DNA from: Glandiceps talaboti
Lineage: Eukaryota; Hemichordata; Enteropneusta; Spengelidae
Direction of reading: 5' to 3'
Assembly: GCF_964340395.1 (NCBI RefSeq)
Contig: NC_135567.1
Span: forward strand, 9,117,658 to 9,181,657
Length of the DNA stretch: 64,000 nucleotides
Shown here: in pieces, positions 49,412-62,529 of the stretch
How positions within the stretch are numbered: position 1 is the stretch's first letter
Layout of the letters: every line of letters begins with the position of its first letter
Position numbers and translations under genes: made by a program
Notes under the pieces: model-generated
What the model saw: the letters and a program-made list of their open reading frames with translations, nothing else
What the model was told of the DNA's origin: nothing
Databases searched by the model: none

Positions 49412-52400
49412 GCTTAAGTATACTATAGTATAATAGAGTATAGTAGAGTATATGGTATATGGTATAGTGTCGTGTAGTATAGTATAGTATAGTATGGTAT
49501 AATATACTAGTATATGGAATATAGTATAGTATAGTGTAGGTTATAGTATAGCATACTATAGCATACCTATACTATTGTATATAGTATATAGTCAAGCATA
49601 GTATCATATAAAATTAGTATAGTATAGTATAGTATAGTATAGTCAAGTATAGTATCGTATAAAATTAGTATAGTATAGTATAGTATAGTATAGTATAGTA
49701 TAGTATAGTATAGTATAGTATAGGATAGTATATTCTAGTATAGTTTAGTATGGTATAATATAGTAGTGTATAGTAGAGTATATTGAATATAGCATAGTAC
49801 ATAGGCAAGTGTAGTATATAGTATAATATAGTATATTATATAGTAGAGTATATAGTATAGTATAGTGTATCGTATATATTATAGCATAGGATAGTATTGT
49901 ATAGTATATGGTATATTATACTATACTGTACTATATAGTATACTACACTATATTATACTATATTATATACTATACTATACTATATACTATAGTATACTAT
50001 ACTATACTATATATTATACTATGCTATATACTATATATTAAACTATACTGTACTGTACTATATACTACACTATGCTATTAACTATGTATTTAACTATGCT
50101 ATATACTATATACTATAATATACTAAACTAGACTATGCTATACTATATACTATACTAGACTGTACTATATACTATACTAGACTATACTATACTAGACTAT
50201 ACTATGCTATGCTATACTATACTATATACTACACTACACTATACTATATACTCTACTCTAATATTCTATACTATACTATTCTATACTATACTATATACTA
50301 GACTATGCCATATACTGTACTATATACTACACTATACTATACTATTCTATACTATACTATACTATATACTACACTATGCTATATACTCGTGTACTATATA
50401 CTATACTATATACTGTACTATATACTTGTCTTTACTATAAAATATATACTATACTATACAATACTATACTATATACTAGACTATACTATGCTATACTGTA
50501 CTATATACTAGACTATGCTATATACTGTATACTGTACTATATATTTTAATATACTATATATGATAAACTATATTATACTATACACTATACTATACAATAT
50601 ACACTGTACTATACTATACTATACTATGCTATATACTAGACTATACTATATACTATATTCTGTACTATATACTATACTATACTGTACTATGCTATACTAT
50701 ACTATGCTATACTATACTATATACTATACTATATTATACTATACACTATACTGTACAATATACACTGTACTATACTATACTATACTATGATATATACTAG
50801 ACTACGCTATATACTATATACTGTACTATATACTAGACTATACTATCTAATGTACTATATACTATGCTATACTATACTATATACTACACTGCACTATACT
50901 ATATACTCTACTCTAATATACTATGCTATTCTATACTATACTATATACTAGACTATGCTATATACTGTACTATATACTACACTATACTTTACTATACTAT
51001 ACCATGCTATACTCTACTATATACTAAACTATGCTATATACTGTATACTGTACTATACATTATACTATACTATATACTATAAACTATATTATACTATACA
51101 CTATACTATACAATGCTATATACTAGACTATGCTATATACTATATACTGTACTATATACTATACTATATTATACTCTACTGTACTATACTATATACTATA
51201 CTATACAATATACTAGACTACACTATATACTATACTATATACTATATACTACACATTGTACTATACTATACTATACTGTACTCTACTCTACTGTACTATA
51301 CTATACTATATTATACTGTACTATACTATACTATACTATACTATATAGTATAGTATACAATACTATACTGTATTATACTATACTATACTAGACTATACTA
51401 TATTCTGTACTATATATTATACTATACTATATTATACTATAGTATGCTATATTATATTATGCTATGCTATACTATACTATATACTATACTATACTATACT
51501 GTACTATACTATACTATACTATACACTAGACTGTGCTATATACTATATATTGTACTATATACTATACTATACTATACTATACTATAATATACTATACTGT
51601 ACTGCACTATATACTAGACTATGCTATATACTATACTATATACTACACTATACTATACTATTCTATACTATATTATACTATATACTAGACTATGCTATAT
51701 ACTGTACTATATACTTGTCTTTACTATATACTATACTATATACTAGACCATTCTATACTGTACTGTACTATATACTATACTAAACTATACTATACTATAC
51801 TATACTATACTATACTATACTATACTAAATACTAGACTACACTATATACTATGTACCATACTATACTATACTATACTAAGCTATATACTGTACTATATAG
51901 TATACTATGCTATATCATACTATACTATACTATACTCTACTATACTATACTATTCTATACTATACTTTACTATATACTATACTATACTATACTATATACT
52001 ATACTATACTAGACTATACTATATAATAGACTGTGCTATATACTATATATTGTACTATATACTATACTATACTATATTATACTGTACTATACTATACCAT
52101 ACTATATAGTATAGTATACAATACTATACTGTATTATACTATACTATACTAGACTATACTATATTCTGTACTATATATTATACTATACTATATTATACTA
52201 TACTATGCTATATTATATTATGCTATGCTATACTATACTATATACTATATACTATACTATACTATACTAGACTACACTATATACTATATTATGCTATATA
52301 CTATATACTATACATTGTACTATACTATACTATACTGTACTGTACTGTACTCTACTGTACTGTACTATACTATACTATATAGTATAGTATACAATACTGT

Positions 52401-54020
52401 ACTATACTATATACTAGACTATGCTATATTCTGTACTATATATTATACTATACTATATTATACTATACTATGCTATACTATATTATGCTATACTATACTA
52501 TACTAGACTATACTATACTATATACTATACTATACTATACTGTACTATATACTAGACTATGCTATATAATATATTATGTACTATATACTATACTATACTA
52601 TACTATACTATACTGTACTATGCTATACTATACTATATACTAGACTATGCTATATAATATATTATGTACTATATACTATACTATTCTGTACTGTACTGTA
52701 CTCTACTGTACTATACTATATTATACTGTACTATACTATACTATACTATACTATACTATATAGTATAGTATACAATACTGTATTATACTATATACTAGAC
52801 TATACTATATTCTGTACTATATATTATACTATACTATATTATACTATACTATGCTATAATATATTATGCTATACTATACTATACTATACTATACTATATA
52901 CTATACTATACTATACTATACTGCACTATATACTAGACTATGCTATATAATATATTCTGTACTATATACTATACTATACTATACTATACTGTACTATGCT
53001 ATACTATACTATACTATACTATACTATACTATACTATACTATACTATACTATACTATACTATACTATACTATACTGCACTATATACTAGACTATGCTATA
53101 TCCTGTACTATATACTATACTATACTATACTATTCTATACTATATTATACTATATACTAGACTATGCTATATACTGTACTATATACTGTACTATATACTT
53201 GTCTTTACTATATACTATACTATATACTATATTCTAGACTATTCTATACTATACTGTACTATATACTATACTATACTATACTATACTATACCATACTATA
53301 CTATACTATACTATATACTAGACTACACTATACACTATACTATGCTCTATACCATGTACCATACTATACTATACTATACTAAACTATATACTGTACTATA
53401 TAGTATACTATACTATATCATACTATACTATACTATACTATATACTATACTATACTATACTATACTGCACTATATACTAGACTATGCTATATAATATATT
53501 CTGTACTATATACTATACTATACTATACTATACTGTACTATGCTATACTATACTATACTATACTATACTATACTATACTATACTATACTATACTATACTA
53601 TACTATACTATACTGCACTATATACTAGACTATGCTATATCCTGTACTATATACTATACTATACTATACTATTCTATACTATATTATACTATATACTAGA
53701 CTATGCTATATACTGTACTATATACTGTACTATATACTTGTCTTTACTATATACTATACTATATACTATATTCTAGACTATTCTATACTATACTGTACTA
53801 TATACTATACTATACTATACTATACTATACCATACTATACTATACTATACTATACTATATACTAGACTACACTATACACTATACTATGCTCTATACCATG
53901 TACCATACTATACTATACTATACTAAACTATATACTGTACTATATAGTATACTATACTATACCATACTATACTATACTATACTTTACTATATACTATACT
54001 ATACTATATACTATACTATA
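49412..54020. repeat. ACTAT/ATAGT pentamer array, right block
   Basis: ATAGT polarity to about 49920, then ACTAT polarity for about 4.1 kb. Larger units are duplicated inside: the stretch with CTTGTCTTTACTATATAC near 53199 recurs near 53738 (539 bp apart), and weaker versions sit near 51715 and 50428. It ends abruptly at a LINE. Confidence 0.95.
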
Positions 54021-55068
54021 CATTTTATCGAATGTAGAACTGTGTGTTGATGATATCCGTTCCTGGATGAAAATGAATATGTTAGTCCTAAATGATGACA
54101 AGACAGAAGTTATACAGTTTTCGTCAAAGTTAAAAACTGACGTTGAACAACTGACAAGCCTGAAAATCGGTGGATCAGACATAGTTCCATCCCCTTCCGT
54201 AAGAAATCTTGGTGTCAATTTACGAAATGACGGCTCTATGTCTGATTATGTTAGTCAAATTTGCAAAAGTGGGTTCTTTTCCCTATATAGGATTGGCAAG
54301 ATTCGCAAGCTGCTTGATAAAACCTGCACAGAGAGACTGATACACGCATTCGTGACATCACGACTCGACTACTGTAACAGTCTATTGAATGGAATACCTA
54401 AGTGTCAGTTAAGTCGCCTACAATCTCTTCAGAATGCCGCCGCTCGTCTTGTATGCTGTAAACGTAAATCGGACCACATCACTCCAGTACTGATTGACTT
54501 GCATTGGCTACCAGTTGATGCTAGAATTAAATTTAAAACTCTGCTGATAACTTTTAAGATAATTAATCACATGGCACCACTGTACTTATCAGAAATAATT
54601 AGTTCATATGTACCCACAAGAAATCTTCGTTCAGCGGAAAAGCTGCTCTTAGTCAGACCCACTGGTATTTTTAACAAAACTTACGGTCAGAGAGCGTTTT
54701 CAGTCTGTGCACCCACTCTCTGGAATTCACTTCCACTAGGTATTAGAAATTCAAAGACCATCGACAATTTTAAATCCGCTCTCAAAACTTACCTTTTAAA
54801 ACAACATTTTTATTGAATTTTTGCAGATTTTCTTTTTACATCAACCTTAAATTTCGCCCTTTTTAAGTAAGCATTGTTTTTATTAGCATTATTTTCTTAT
54901 TCAAACATTTATCTATTTTACTAGCGTATTACACATATTTTGTATATTTTCAAGTTACATCTGTATTTTAAAATTCCAGTCTGTGTATTGTTATGGAAAG
55001 CGCACTGAGACGCAGTGTAGTGCGCTCTTTTATAAGAAATAAATTATTATTATTATTATTATTATTAA
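54021..55068 (+). mobile_element. 5'-truncated LINE inserted in the pentamer array
   Basis: An intact frame, open from about 54021 and with an ATG at 54067, runs to 54816. It reads DIRSWMKMNMLVLNDDKTEV, SVRNLGVNL, TSRLDYCNSLLNGIPKCQL, LQNAAARLV, LHWLPVDARIKFKTLLITFK, a YGQRAFSVCAPTLWNSLPLG block and FKSALKTYLLKQ. This is the end of the RT and the C-terminal part of a CR1/L2-like LINE. The 3' UTR has a GCGCACTGAGACGCAGTGTA hairpin and ends in (ATT)n at about 55045-55067. Pentamer sequence resumes right after it. The absence of frame damage suggests a recent insertion. Confidence 0.93.
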
Positions 55069-55128
55069 TATACTATATACTATATACTTTATATTCTACT
55101 ATATACTATACTATACTATATTATAATA
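55069..55128. repeat. Pentamer array remnant beyond the LINE
   Basis: About 55 bp of ACTAT-type sequence that would be continuous with the array ending at 54020 before the LINE inserted. Confidence 0.8.
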
Positions 55129-55599
55129 TTATCTCGTTTTATTTCCGCTAGATTTTTAAATTCGGAATGCTGCAATTGAGTGTTGACCTATTTGTCTTTT
55201 AAGTTTATGTTTCGCTTCTGTGCTATGATTGGTCTTTTTGGATATAATTGATTTCATATCTCATTGTCTGCTATTACGTCCCAGTGTTTAGTTATTGCAT
55301 CTCGTAGATGAGATCCGTTAATATAGAGACTGTATGTTGTGTTGAAGACCAATGGGATCTCATTTGTAGGTGTCCAGCGAGATATGTCTCACACTTGCAC
55401 AAAGTGTATCATCACATGGCATCAGAAGCTACTGTATGTAGTTCCTGAAAATTGGATACTAGTCACTTTACATGTGGTATGTACACACATACTTTGCAGT
55501 CTGGCGCAATGCAGTCAGTTGTCGAAGCACTTGACTCGCCAGTTACACAAACAATCGACTATAGCATTCCAAAACCACCACCTGTGCATCTCCTAAAAC

Positions 55600-56150
55600 T
55601 ATTATGTGATTCTCACGAAAAACACATTTAAATTTAAAGGAGAATTCTACACACAAACATGCATGTGCATTGGCTCTTGGGCATCACCCGAAATAGCCGA
55701 CATTCCATGAACTGGAAAGTCGCATTATTGAAATCTACACGGATAAAATATCACTCTGGACACATTTCAGGGGTGGCGTTTTCATGATATTTTGTGGCAC
55801 CCAAGTTGAACTAAATAATCTGAGTGAAAAAATAAACCAAATACATCCAACTTTCAAATTTTCGTTGGAAAGCTCAGATACGGAAGTAACATATCACAAT
55901 CCACAAATGTCAACGGCACCAATAACACAAAGTATTGGATATCAAAACTCATTCCAATATTTAAACAGGTAATACTGCCGCCCGAACTCAGTCTTCAAAG
56001 GGTCCATTAAGGGTCAAACGATCAGATACATACGAACATGTAGTAACGAAAAAGAATTTCAAAAGAAAATTAAATTCTTCACCTGGAAACTGGCGAAAAG
56101 AGGCTATAATGAAACAGAAATAAATACTAGTAACCTGAGTCCACTATCAT
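55600..56150 (+). mobile_element. Penelope-like RT fragment
   Basis: Broken plus-strand frames give GEFYTQTCMCIGSWASPEIA (corresponding to the GTAMGTxxAP region), ELESRIIEIYTDKI in a shifted frame, then FCGTQVELNNLSEKINQIHP, FSLESSDTEVTYHNPQ, and later IRYIRTCSNEKEF with TWKLAKRGYNETEIN. This order is typical of Penelope-like elements. The YxDD-type site reads RGG rather than RDD in the copy here, and stops and shifts are present. It is inactive. Confidence 0.75.
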
Positions 56151-56223
56151 AATACTGGCATCTCTATTTGATGAACAATACAAGTAAACTCTGGGCAAAC
56201 AAATACGGAAATACAACACTCCT

Positions 56224-56360
56224 CAATACTATACTACACTACACTACAATACACTACACTACACTATAATGTAGTATAGTATAGTATAGTATAGTATAGT
56301 ATAGTATAGTATAGTATAGTATAGTATAGTATAGTATAGTATAGTATAGTATAGTATAGG
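56224..56360. repeat. ACTAC then ATAGT pentamer tract
   Basis: About 45 bp of ACTAC-type repeats reverse polarity at about 56268 into about 90 bp of perfect ATAGT. This forms a short natural inverted junction. Confidence 0.93.
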
Positions 56361-56462
56361 AGACCGATTTTTGAATTAGAAGACCTACACTTGAATTAGA
56401 AGACCAACACTTGAATTAGAAGACCGACACTTGAACTAGAAGACCAATTTTTGAATTAGAAA
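56361..56462 (+). repeat. About 22-bp tandem repeat, five units
   Basis: Five units of the form AGACC(G/A)A(C/T)xxTTGAATTAGA with small variation. Not CRISPR: there are no unique spacers. Confidence 0.8.
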
Positions 56463-56504
56463 AATACGATCGGGTCGACAAAAACTCACTGACCTCCCCC
56501 CCTT

Positions 56505-57439
56505 TGACCTCTGGCGCTGAGGGAGTCCTTGGGGGTTGTCGTCCTGACAGATCTGGAGGTTTTTTGTTTCTATTAAGGCAACTTTTAGGTTATTCATAAC
56601 CTTTGAGGTAATATTTCCCAGCTTTGAAAAGCTAACGTAAATGTAAGTTTTAAATGAGTTTCCCATGTCACATAAAAATGGGCCCGTAAAATTGGTACAG
56701 GGACATTATTAATATTGCATGTATAGTATAGTCACCGGTATGTCAGAGAACTTTAGGTGGTCATACCTAGGGTATAACAGAAACTGGAATCTGATGAGAT
56801 GTGGTGATTTGTAGTGTCAATAACATGACGAGTAGAACAATTTAGATTAATTTCATTTATAAACTATCTATGAAAATTGCCATTACGAAACCTTCAAGTT
56901 TGCCCCAAACTGCAATATAAGTAAAGCATTGATTGTGAAACAGCCAAGCATTTACATAACATGTTCTGTAACTAGTGTGGTAGCTAGGTAATACATGTAT
57001 ATGTATATGTATAGTTATGTTTGAAGTTATAAGTAATATTAAAGAATTCATGTAAGAAACAGGGACAAGAACAAATATTGACACGTACCACATTTCAGAC
57101 AAGGCTATATGCCATTGTAGAAAGGATTTTTTTCTTCAATCACAATTTAAAACACAATGACCACACAAAAACACAATAAAACACAATATCCACCTAAAGT
57201 TCTCTAACATACCGGTGACTTTATTATACATATATTAATGCCCCTATACTAATGTTACATGTCTATTTTATGTGATATAGGAAACTCATTTAAAACGTAC
57301 ATTTACGTTAGCTTTTCGAAGCTTGGAAATATTACCTCAAAGGTTATGAATAACCTAAACATTGCCTTAGTATCTCAAGCAAAAAACTCCATATCTGCCA
57401 GGGGGAAAACTCCAAGGACTTCCTCACCCCCAGAGGTCA
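56505..57439. mobile_element. 935-bp foldback element with about 250-bp arms
   Basis: The left arm (56505-56760) and right arm (57190-57439) are imperfect complements throughout. They share TGACCTCTGG at the outer ends, AGGTTATTCATAACCT in the middle and GTCACCGGTATGT near the inner ends. The 430-bp centre has no recognised gene. Target duplications were not resolved by eye. Confidence 0.8.
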
Positions 57440-58200
57440 CTCATGCATTCAACCAACAATCAGATGCACCAACAACCTTTTTACTGTCATAATGGTATTA
57501 AACTTTTCTTAAATATTTTCACCCTATTCTAATTTGAGATGATATTGTCTTTTCAAGATGTGAAATGTTTGCCAAGATAGTCTAAAATTGCCTTAATCTC
57601 CAAATCTCCCCTACCAATGATACTACCATTAGATGTGCTGACCTTTACTACATGTATATAATGATGCCATTTAACTTTTTAAGAACATATTTCAACCCTT
57701 AGTGTAAGTTATAAAGAATAGTTTCTGATACTTGCTGTCTTGTAAAGCATGGATTAAGTTATTGCTTGAAGGGTCTAAATAGTGTAAATATTGGCTATAA
57801 GAGTAAAATTCCTCCAGGGCTTCTAGAGGGAGACCCCCTCAGACCCCCCCCCCCCCCGCATGAGGTGGACATATCCCAGTCTCAAGCTCTTCCGCTCTTA
57901 CTGTCAAGATGCTATCAAAGTATATTTCAAAAGTATTTCAACCCTATGTAGTTGCTTTTTACATGTTGGTGCTGTCTTGTAAAGCTTGGAAATGATTTTC
58001 TAAAAATGTCTGAATAGTCTCAATATTGACTTTTCAGAGTTAAAAACCTCCTGGGCTTCTAGGGGGAGACCCCCTAGGACCCCCCATGACAGCTGTACAT
58101 ATTCCCTTCTCAAAGCTTTCCCCCTACCTTTCACTGTCAAGATGCTATTAAACTCCTTTTCAAATATATTTACCCTGGGTAGTCAATAATTATAATTATG
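57380..58200 (+). repeat. Diverged tandem units with C-runs
   Basis: Units at about 57380, 57770 and 58020 share CTTCTAGxGGGAGACCCCCT, an ACTGTCAAGATGCTATxAA block and a T-rich end before CACCCT/ACCCTGGG. A run of C lies at 57846-57858. Confidence 0.65.
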
Positions 58201-58307
58201 ATAGTGCTATATAAAAACCCGGGATCTTATAAAGTAGATGCAAGACAGTCAAGCAGTCCACACTGAGTCACGATCAAAAAATACCTGTCACTCATGCGAA
58301 TATCATA

Positions 58308-58440
58308 TATGGGGGGGGGGGTCATCATGTTTTAGAATTAAGTGATAGGGGGGTCAGCCTGTTTTGGGTTTTACAGATAGGGGGGGTCAGTGACTTTTTG
58401 TCGGCCCGATTTAAGAATCCACCGCCCCCCCCCCCCCCGG
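58308..58440. repeat. G-run and C-run repeat
   Basis: Three G-runs (58313, 58348, 58381) in a roughly 35-50 bp repeat with GGGGTCA, then a C-run at 58424-58438. The segment GTCAGTGACTTTTTGTCGG is an inverted match to 56474-56494, pointing to a dispersed family. Confidence 0.6.
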
Positions 58441-58699
58441 CTGGAGAAACTGACCGGTCCCTAAGAAAAGCTGAGAAGGGCTTGTTTCTAGGAATCCAAT
58501 GAAAAGATGATTGAAAGGAGGAAAAGGAGAGGCAAAGAAACATGAATTCAAAGATGATTTTTTATTTATATACTTTTTTAAATCGACCGATCGACCAAAA
58601 TTTTCCATGGAAAAAAACAAAAACATTTTTAAACATTAGGATCACCCCTACACACCAACCTTGGTGACACCAGGTCTAATAAACAATAGTGGGTGTCTT

Positions 58700-59455
58700 T
58701 GCGATTTCTTAGCTTTATAATGTTATTCATGTTTTTATCAGATAACATCTCTAGTTGATAAAGTTTTAAATCAAAACTATCGTCTTCTCTGTCTCTTTGT
58801 AGCTTACCAACTTTGAATTAATTAGTGCACAGCTAATATCCTTGATCAAACTGGTAGGCTATTTGGCAAATTACTAGTAACATATTTCCATGACCAGTGT
58901 AAATATCTAATAACTGACAAATGGTAATACACCAACCGTTAGTCGGATTGGTAGATGTCAGTTAGTGAACTATAAGACTTTTTAAGTTAACGTGAATGTT
59001 GGTGGCGCTATACTACTGAGAACGCATGAACGTACGTATAAAACATCTTGGTAATATAATTTTGTGTACAATGTATCTGGATGCGTAATTACCAAGTTGC
59101 GGCAAACATTAAACGCAAGACGCACATAAAGACCACCATTCAAATAAACAATAAACAGAGGATACATTGCATTTATTAATCAAACGTTAATACATGTCAA
59201 CACAATATACTAGGAAATTCCCTTTCCCTGTCTATCTTTCTGTGTAAAGACTTTTTAAGTTTTACTGTTCGTCACCGTGGTCTCTGCATGGACGTACGAG
59301 TGGGGTGGGGTGCACGGGGGTGGGGTGGCACAAACAATAATTACGTAATCAAACGCTATATACATAATATATAACTGTCAGTCAGTCGACGTAGGAAGAT
59401 TACGCAGTGGGGTTTGACCTTTACTTGCACACGACAGCGCATGACAGAACTGGTA
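58700..59455. other. No gene recognised
   Basis: AT-rich sequence. A G-rich patch at 59299-59328 is the only notable base-composition feature. Confidence 0.35.
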
Positions 59456-59459
59456 ACGC

Positions 59460-59782
59460 TCATGACTGTACCAGACACAGGAGTTGCCAATGATACTCGC
59501 AACGCATAGATCTGGTACTCGAGTAGTACATGTCTGCTCTATCTTGATAGTACGAAATAGACCTTAAGATCTCGTAACCTTCTGGATTTCGTGTGATAGA
59601 GTCGTCAAGGAATGCATTGGTTTTGTAGAGTTCGATCTGATTGTTGCATTTGATATTATCGTATAGCCTAGGGTTGCGTACAGAATTTATGGCGGAGACC
59701 AATCTCAGAAACGTCCGTTTACGGAGTACATTTGGAAATTCTTTCCCACAACAAAATCTAAAACTTTTACGTCTGCCTCACA

Positions 59783-59783
<1 letters not shown>
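59460..59783 (-). CDS. Unrecognised open frame with five cysteines, possible exon
   Basis: The frame is open from about 59783 to the stop at 59460, about 107 codons. It starts with a basic stretch ([15 protein letters not shown]), is rich in Tyr, Asn and Arg in the middle, and ends [15 protein letters not shown]. An AG dinucleotide just upstream of the open stretch could serve as an acceptor. I do not recognise the family. The base composition is less AT-biased than the surroundings, a mild sign of coding. It could also be part of the neighbouring Penelope-like remnant or chance. Confidence 0.3.
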
Positions 59784-60330
<547 letters not shown>

Positions 60331-60629
60331 AACAGTTCAAATTTTATTTGTAAATATCACTGACCGTGGTCTCTATTTTGTCTGAGAATCTAAGAGTAGA
60401 CATTTGAATTCAATGAACTTTGGGAATGAAAAATTATAATAGTCGATCCTTTATGATACTGCTTTAGACTGAAATAACACAGTGACAACAATTAGTCATT
60501 TATTCCGTTCCCTGGAAGAGCGCCCTCACGCGCCAATGAAAATTACTTTCGCGGTGTGGGATGTAAGCACATACGTAAATTACGAGAAAGTACACATCCT
60601 ACACAGCCTGTTGGTATACTTTTTAATTC

Positions 60630-60990
60630 AAATGAGTAATTTGCATAATCAAATATTTTCGATAATTAGGCTATATCTTAAGAATGCAAATATCAAATTT
60701 CATTTAACTCAGTACATCGAACAACAACAATAACAAATCATTTATGATTGATGTAGTGTTTTTAATTGTGATGTGTAATTTGGATGAATAAAAATTTTAA
60801 ATATTCGGAAATAACTTTAGAATACAAGCTTTGATTTATAGGTATTTAGTACATGTATTGTTGATGACAGAGAAGTACATGTGTCATTTAAAGCTTGGTG
60901 ATGTAATGATTAATTTGCACAATTAATGATTTCTTTGATAAATATGCAATGTGTTCAGAATGCAAGCGCCAAATTTAATATACTTTTAGA
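60630..60990 (+). repeat. Dispersed AT-rich repeat copies
   Basis: Units at about 60638-60725 (TTTGCATAATCAAATATTTT, ATTAGGCTATATCTTAAGAA) and 60840-60985 (TTTGCACAATTAATGATTTC). Same family as in the ankyrin introns, 40 kb away. Confidence 0.6.
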
Positions 60991-61833
60991 AGGTTACACT
61001 CCAACAATGTGTGTAGACCCAGAAAATGTGGTTTTGCCCTTAGGGCGGCCCTTTTTATTTTTCTGTTTCTCATCTCCCGACCGACCCTAATTTGCAGCTC
61101 CGACATCAGAAAAAAAAAGTTTTTTTATTTCCGACCGACCCCTGAGCACAGCAAATTTGTAAGGTTCCCCATGGCGTCTTAGGCCAGTTCTGCCGAGGCC
61201 ACGACCTTGCGACATTGGCCCCCTAAAATTACAAATGAAGCAATAATTTTCCCACCTTGCGTCGCTTTGGCGCATTCATTTTACGGCAGACATCAAAATT
61301 ATCTAAGTCCACGGCCGGACCAGGCCAGGCTCTGACTCGACGTGAATCCCACAAGAAGTATACTGACTGCGTAAGGGAAAGTTTTGTTGACATCATATAA
61401 GATACAGTGACAACGCGCAGTTCTATTGTTAACATAAAAAATGCCACAAAAAGATCAACTTTGATAAACTTAATCTACAAATTAAAATATTAGAGGGATT
61501 AGATGAGACGTCGAAATGGACGTCTCTCGTCACATGTTTTGTCTACTGTAACTTTCGTGACCTCTGACCTAATCACTGACGTGGGCGAAACACTGAACTT
61601 GCTACCGGAACATCTATCTGTCATGCCACAGCTCAGAAGCCTTCGTGAACCAAGTTTATGGGACAGGTTGTGATTTTCATTTGTTGATGGGTTAAATTAA
61701 ATGAGTACATGTGTATTTTGATTCCGAAAAAGCTGTGTTAGGGGATCGTGTTGCATGATGTTGACAGTGCTAGTGACACATGTGAATGTTGGGCACTGAA
61801 TCAATGCGTAATCACGGGCATGGCCACTATAGA

Positions 61834-62519
61834 CCACAGGCATTTGTTTCCCGAGTTATGGCTCAGAATATTTCTATCAGAATACAATAAAATGACGATA
61901 ATATTGTTAATATTGACATATTAAACCAACACTATATGAAAGGGGTAAAATTACACTTGTTTCTGTGATCGCGCAGTTTCACTAAATGCGAAGGCAGATA
62001 ATTTTTTTCTAACTACCTATTTTGCATATTGTCCTAGCCCTTTATGTAACAGCAGCACATGTTACGGCCGATAACGGCTCTCCATTTAACATGTAAACAT
62101 CGATATCCAATCACGTTCTCGGAAGGTAGTTAGAAAAAATTTATCTGCTCCAATTCCCCTTCATGGCGTTAGAAATCCGTTGATATCTTTGGTAAGCGTG
62201 GTCCGATTGTAACAACGACGCGATTTATCGGAAGATTATTAAATTTGGGAAGCAGGAAGTGATGGAAGGTAAAATCTTCGAAATGTTTGCCCAGTACAAC
62301 GGTTGAACGTTCATGTTTACGTACGGTAATGGTGGCTGCCTTTCATACCTTGTGTCTTCCTTCGCATTTAGTGAAACTGCGCGATCACAGAAACAAGTGT
62401 AATTTTACCCCTTTCATATAGTGTTGGTTTAATATGTCAATATTAACAATATTATCGTCATTTTATTGTATTCTGATAGAAATATTCTGAGCCATAACTC
62501 GGGAAACAAATGCATGTGC
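61834..62519. mobile_element. 686-bp foldback MITE
   Basis: Long inverted repeats of about 160 bp with the same ends as 6886-7283 (CCACAGGCATTTGTTTCCCG). Flanked by the candidate 6-bp duplication TATAGA (61828-61833 and 62520-62525). The interior contains a second inverted-repeat insertion at 61994-62148. No ORF. Confidence 0.85.
61994..62148. mobile_element. Nested 155-bp inverted-repeat insertion
   Basis: Arms GCAGATAATTTTTTTCTAAC (61994 onward, through CTACCT) and the complement ending TTATCTGC at 62148, about 25 bp each with one or two mismatches. Confidence 0.65.
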
Positions 62520-62529
62520 TATAGACCGC

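Noticed and set aside
46775-54050. Dozens of Tyr-Thr-Ile-Leu open frames
   Set aside because: They translate the ACTAT array and occur on both strands according to local polarity.
56361-56462. Short regular repeats resembling a CRISPR array
   Set aside because: Units of about 22 bp are directly adjoining with no spacers.
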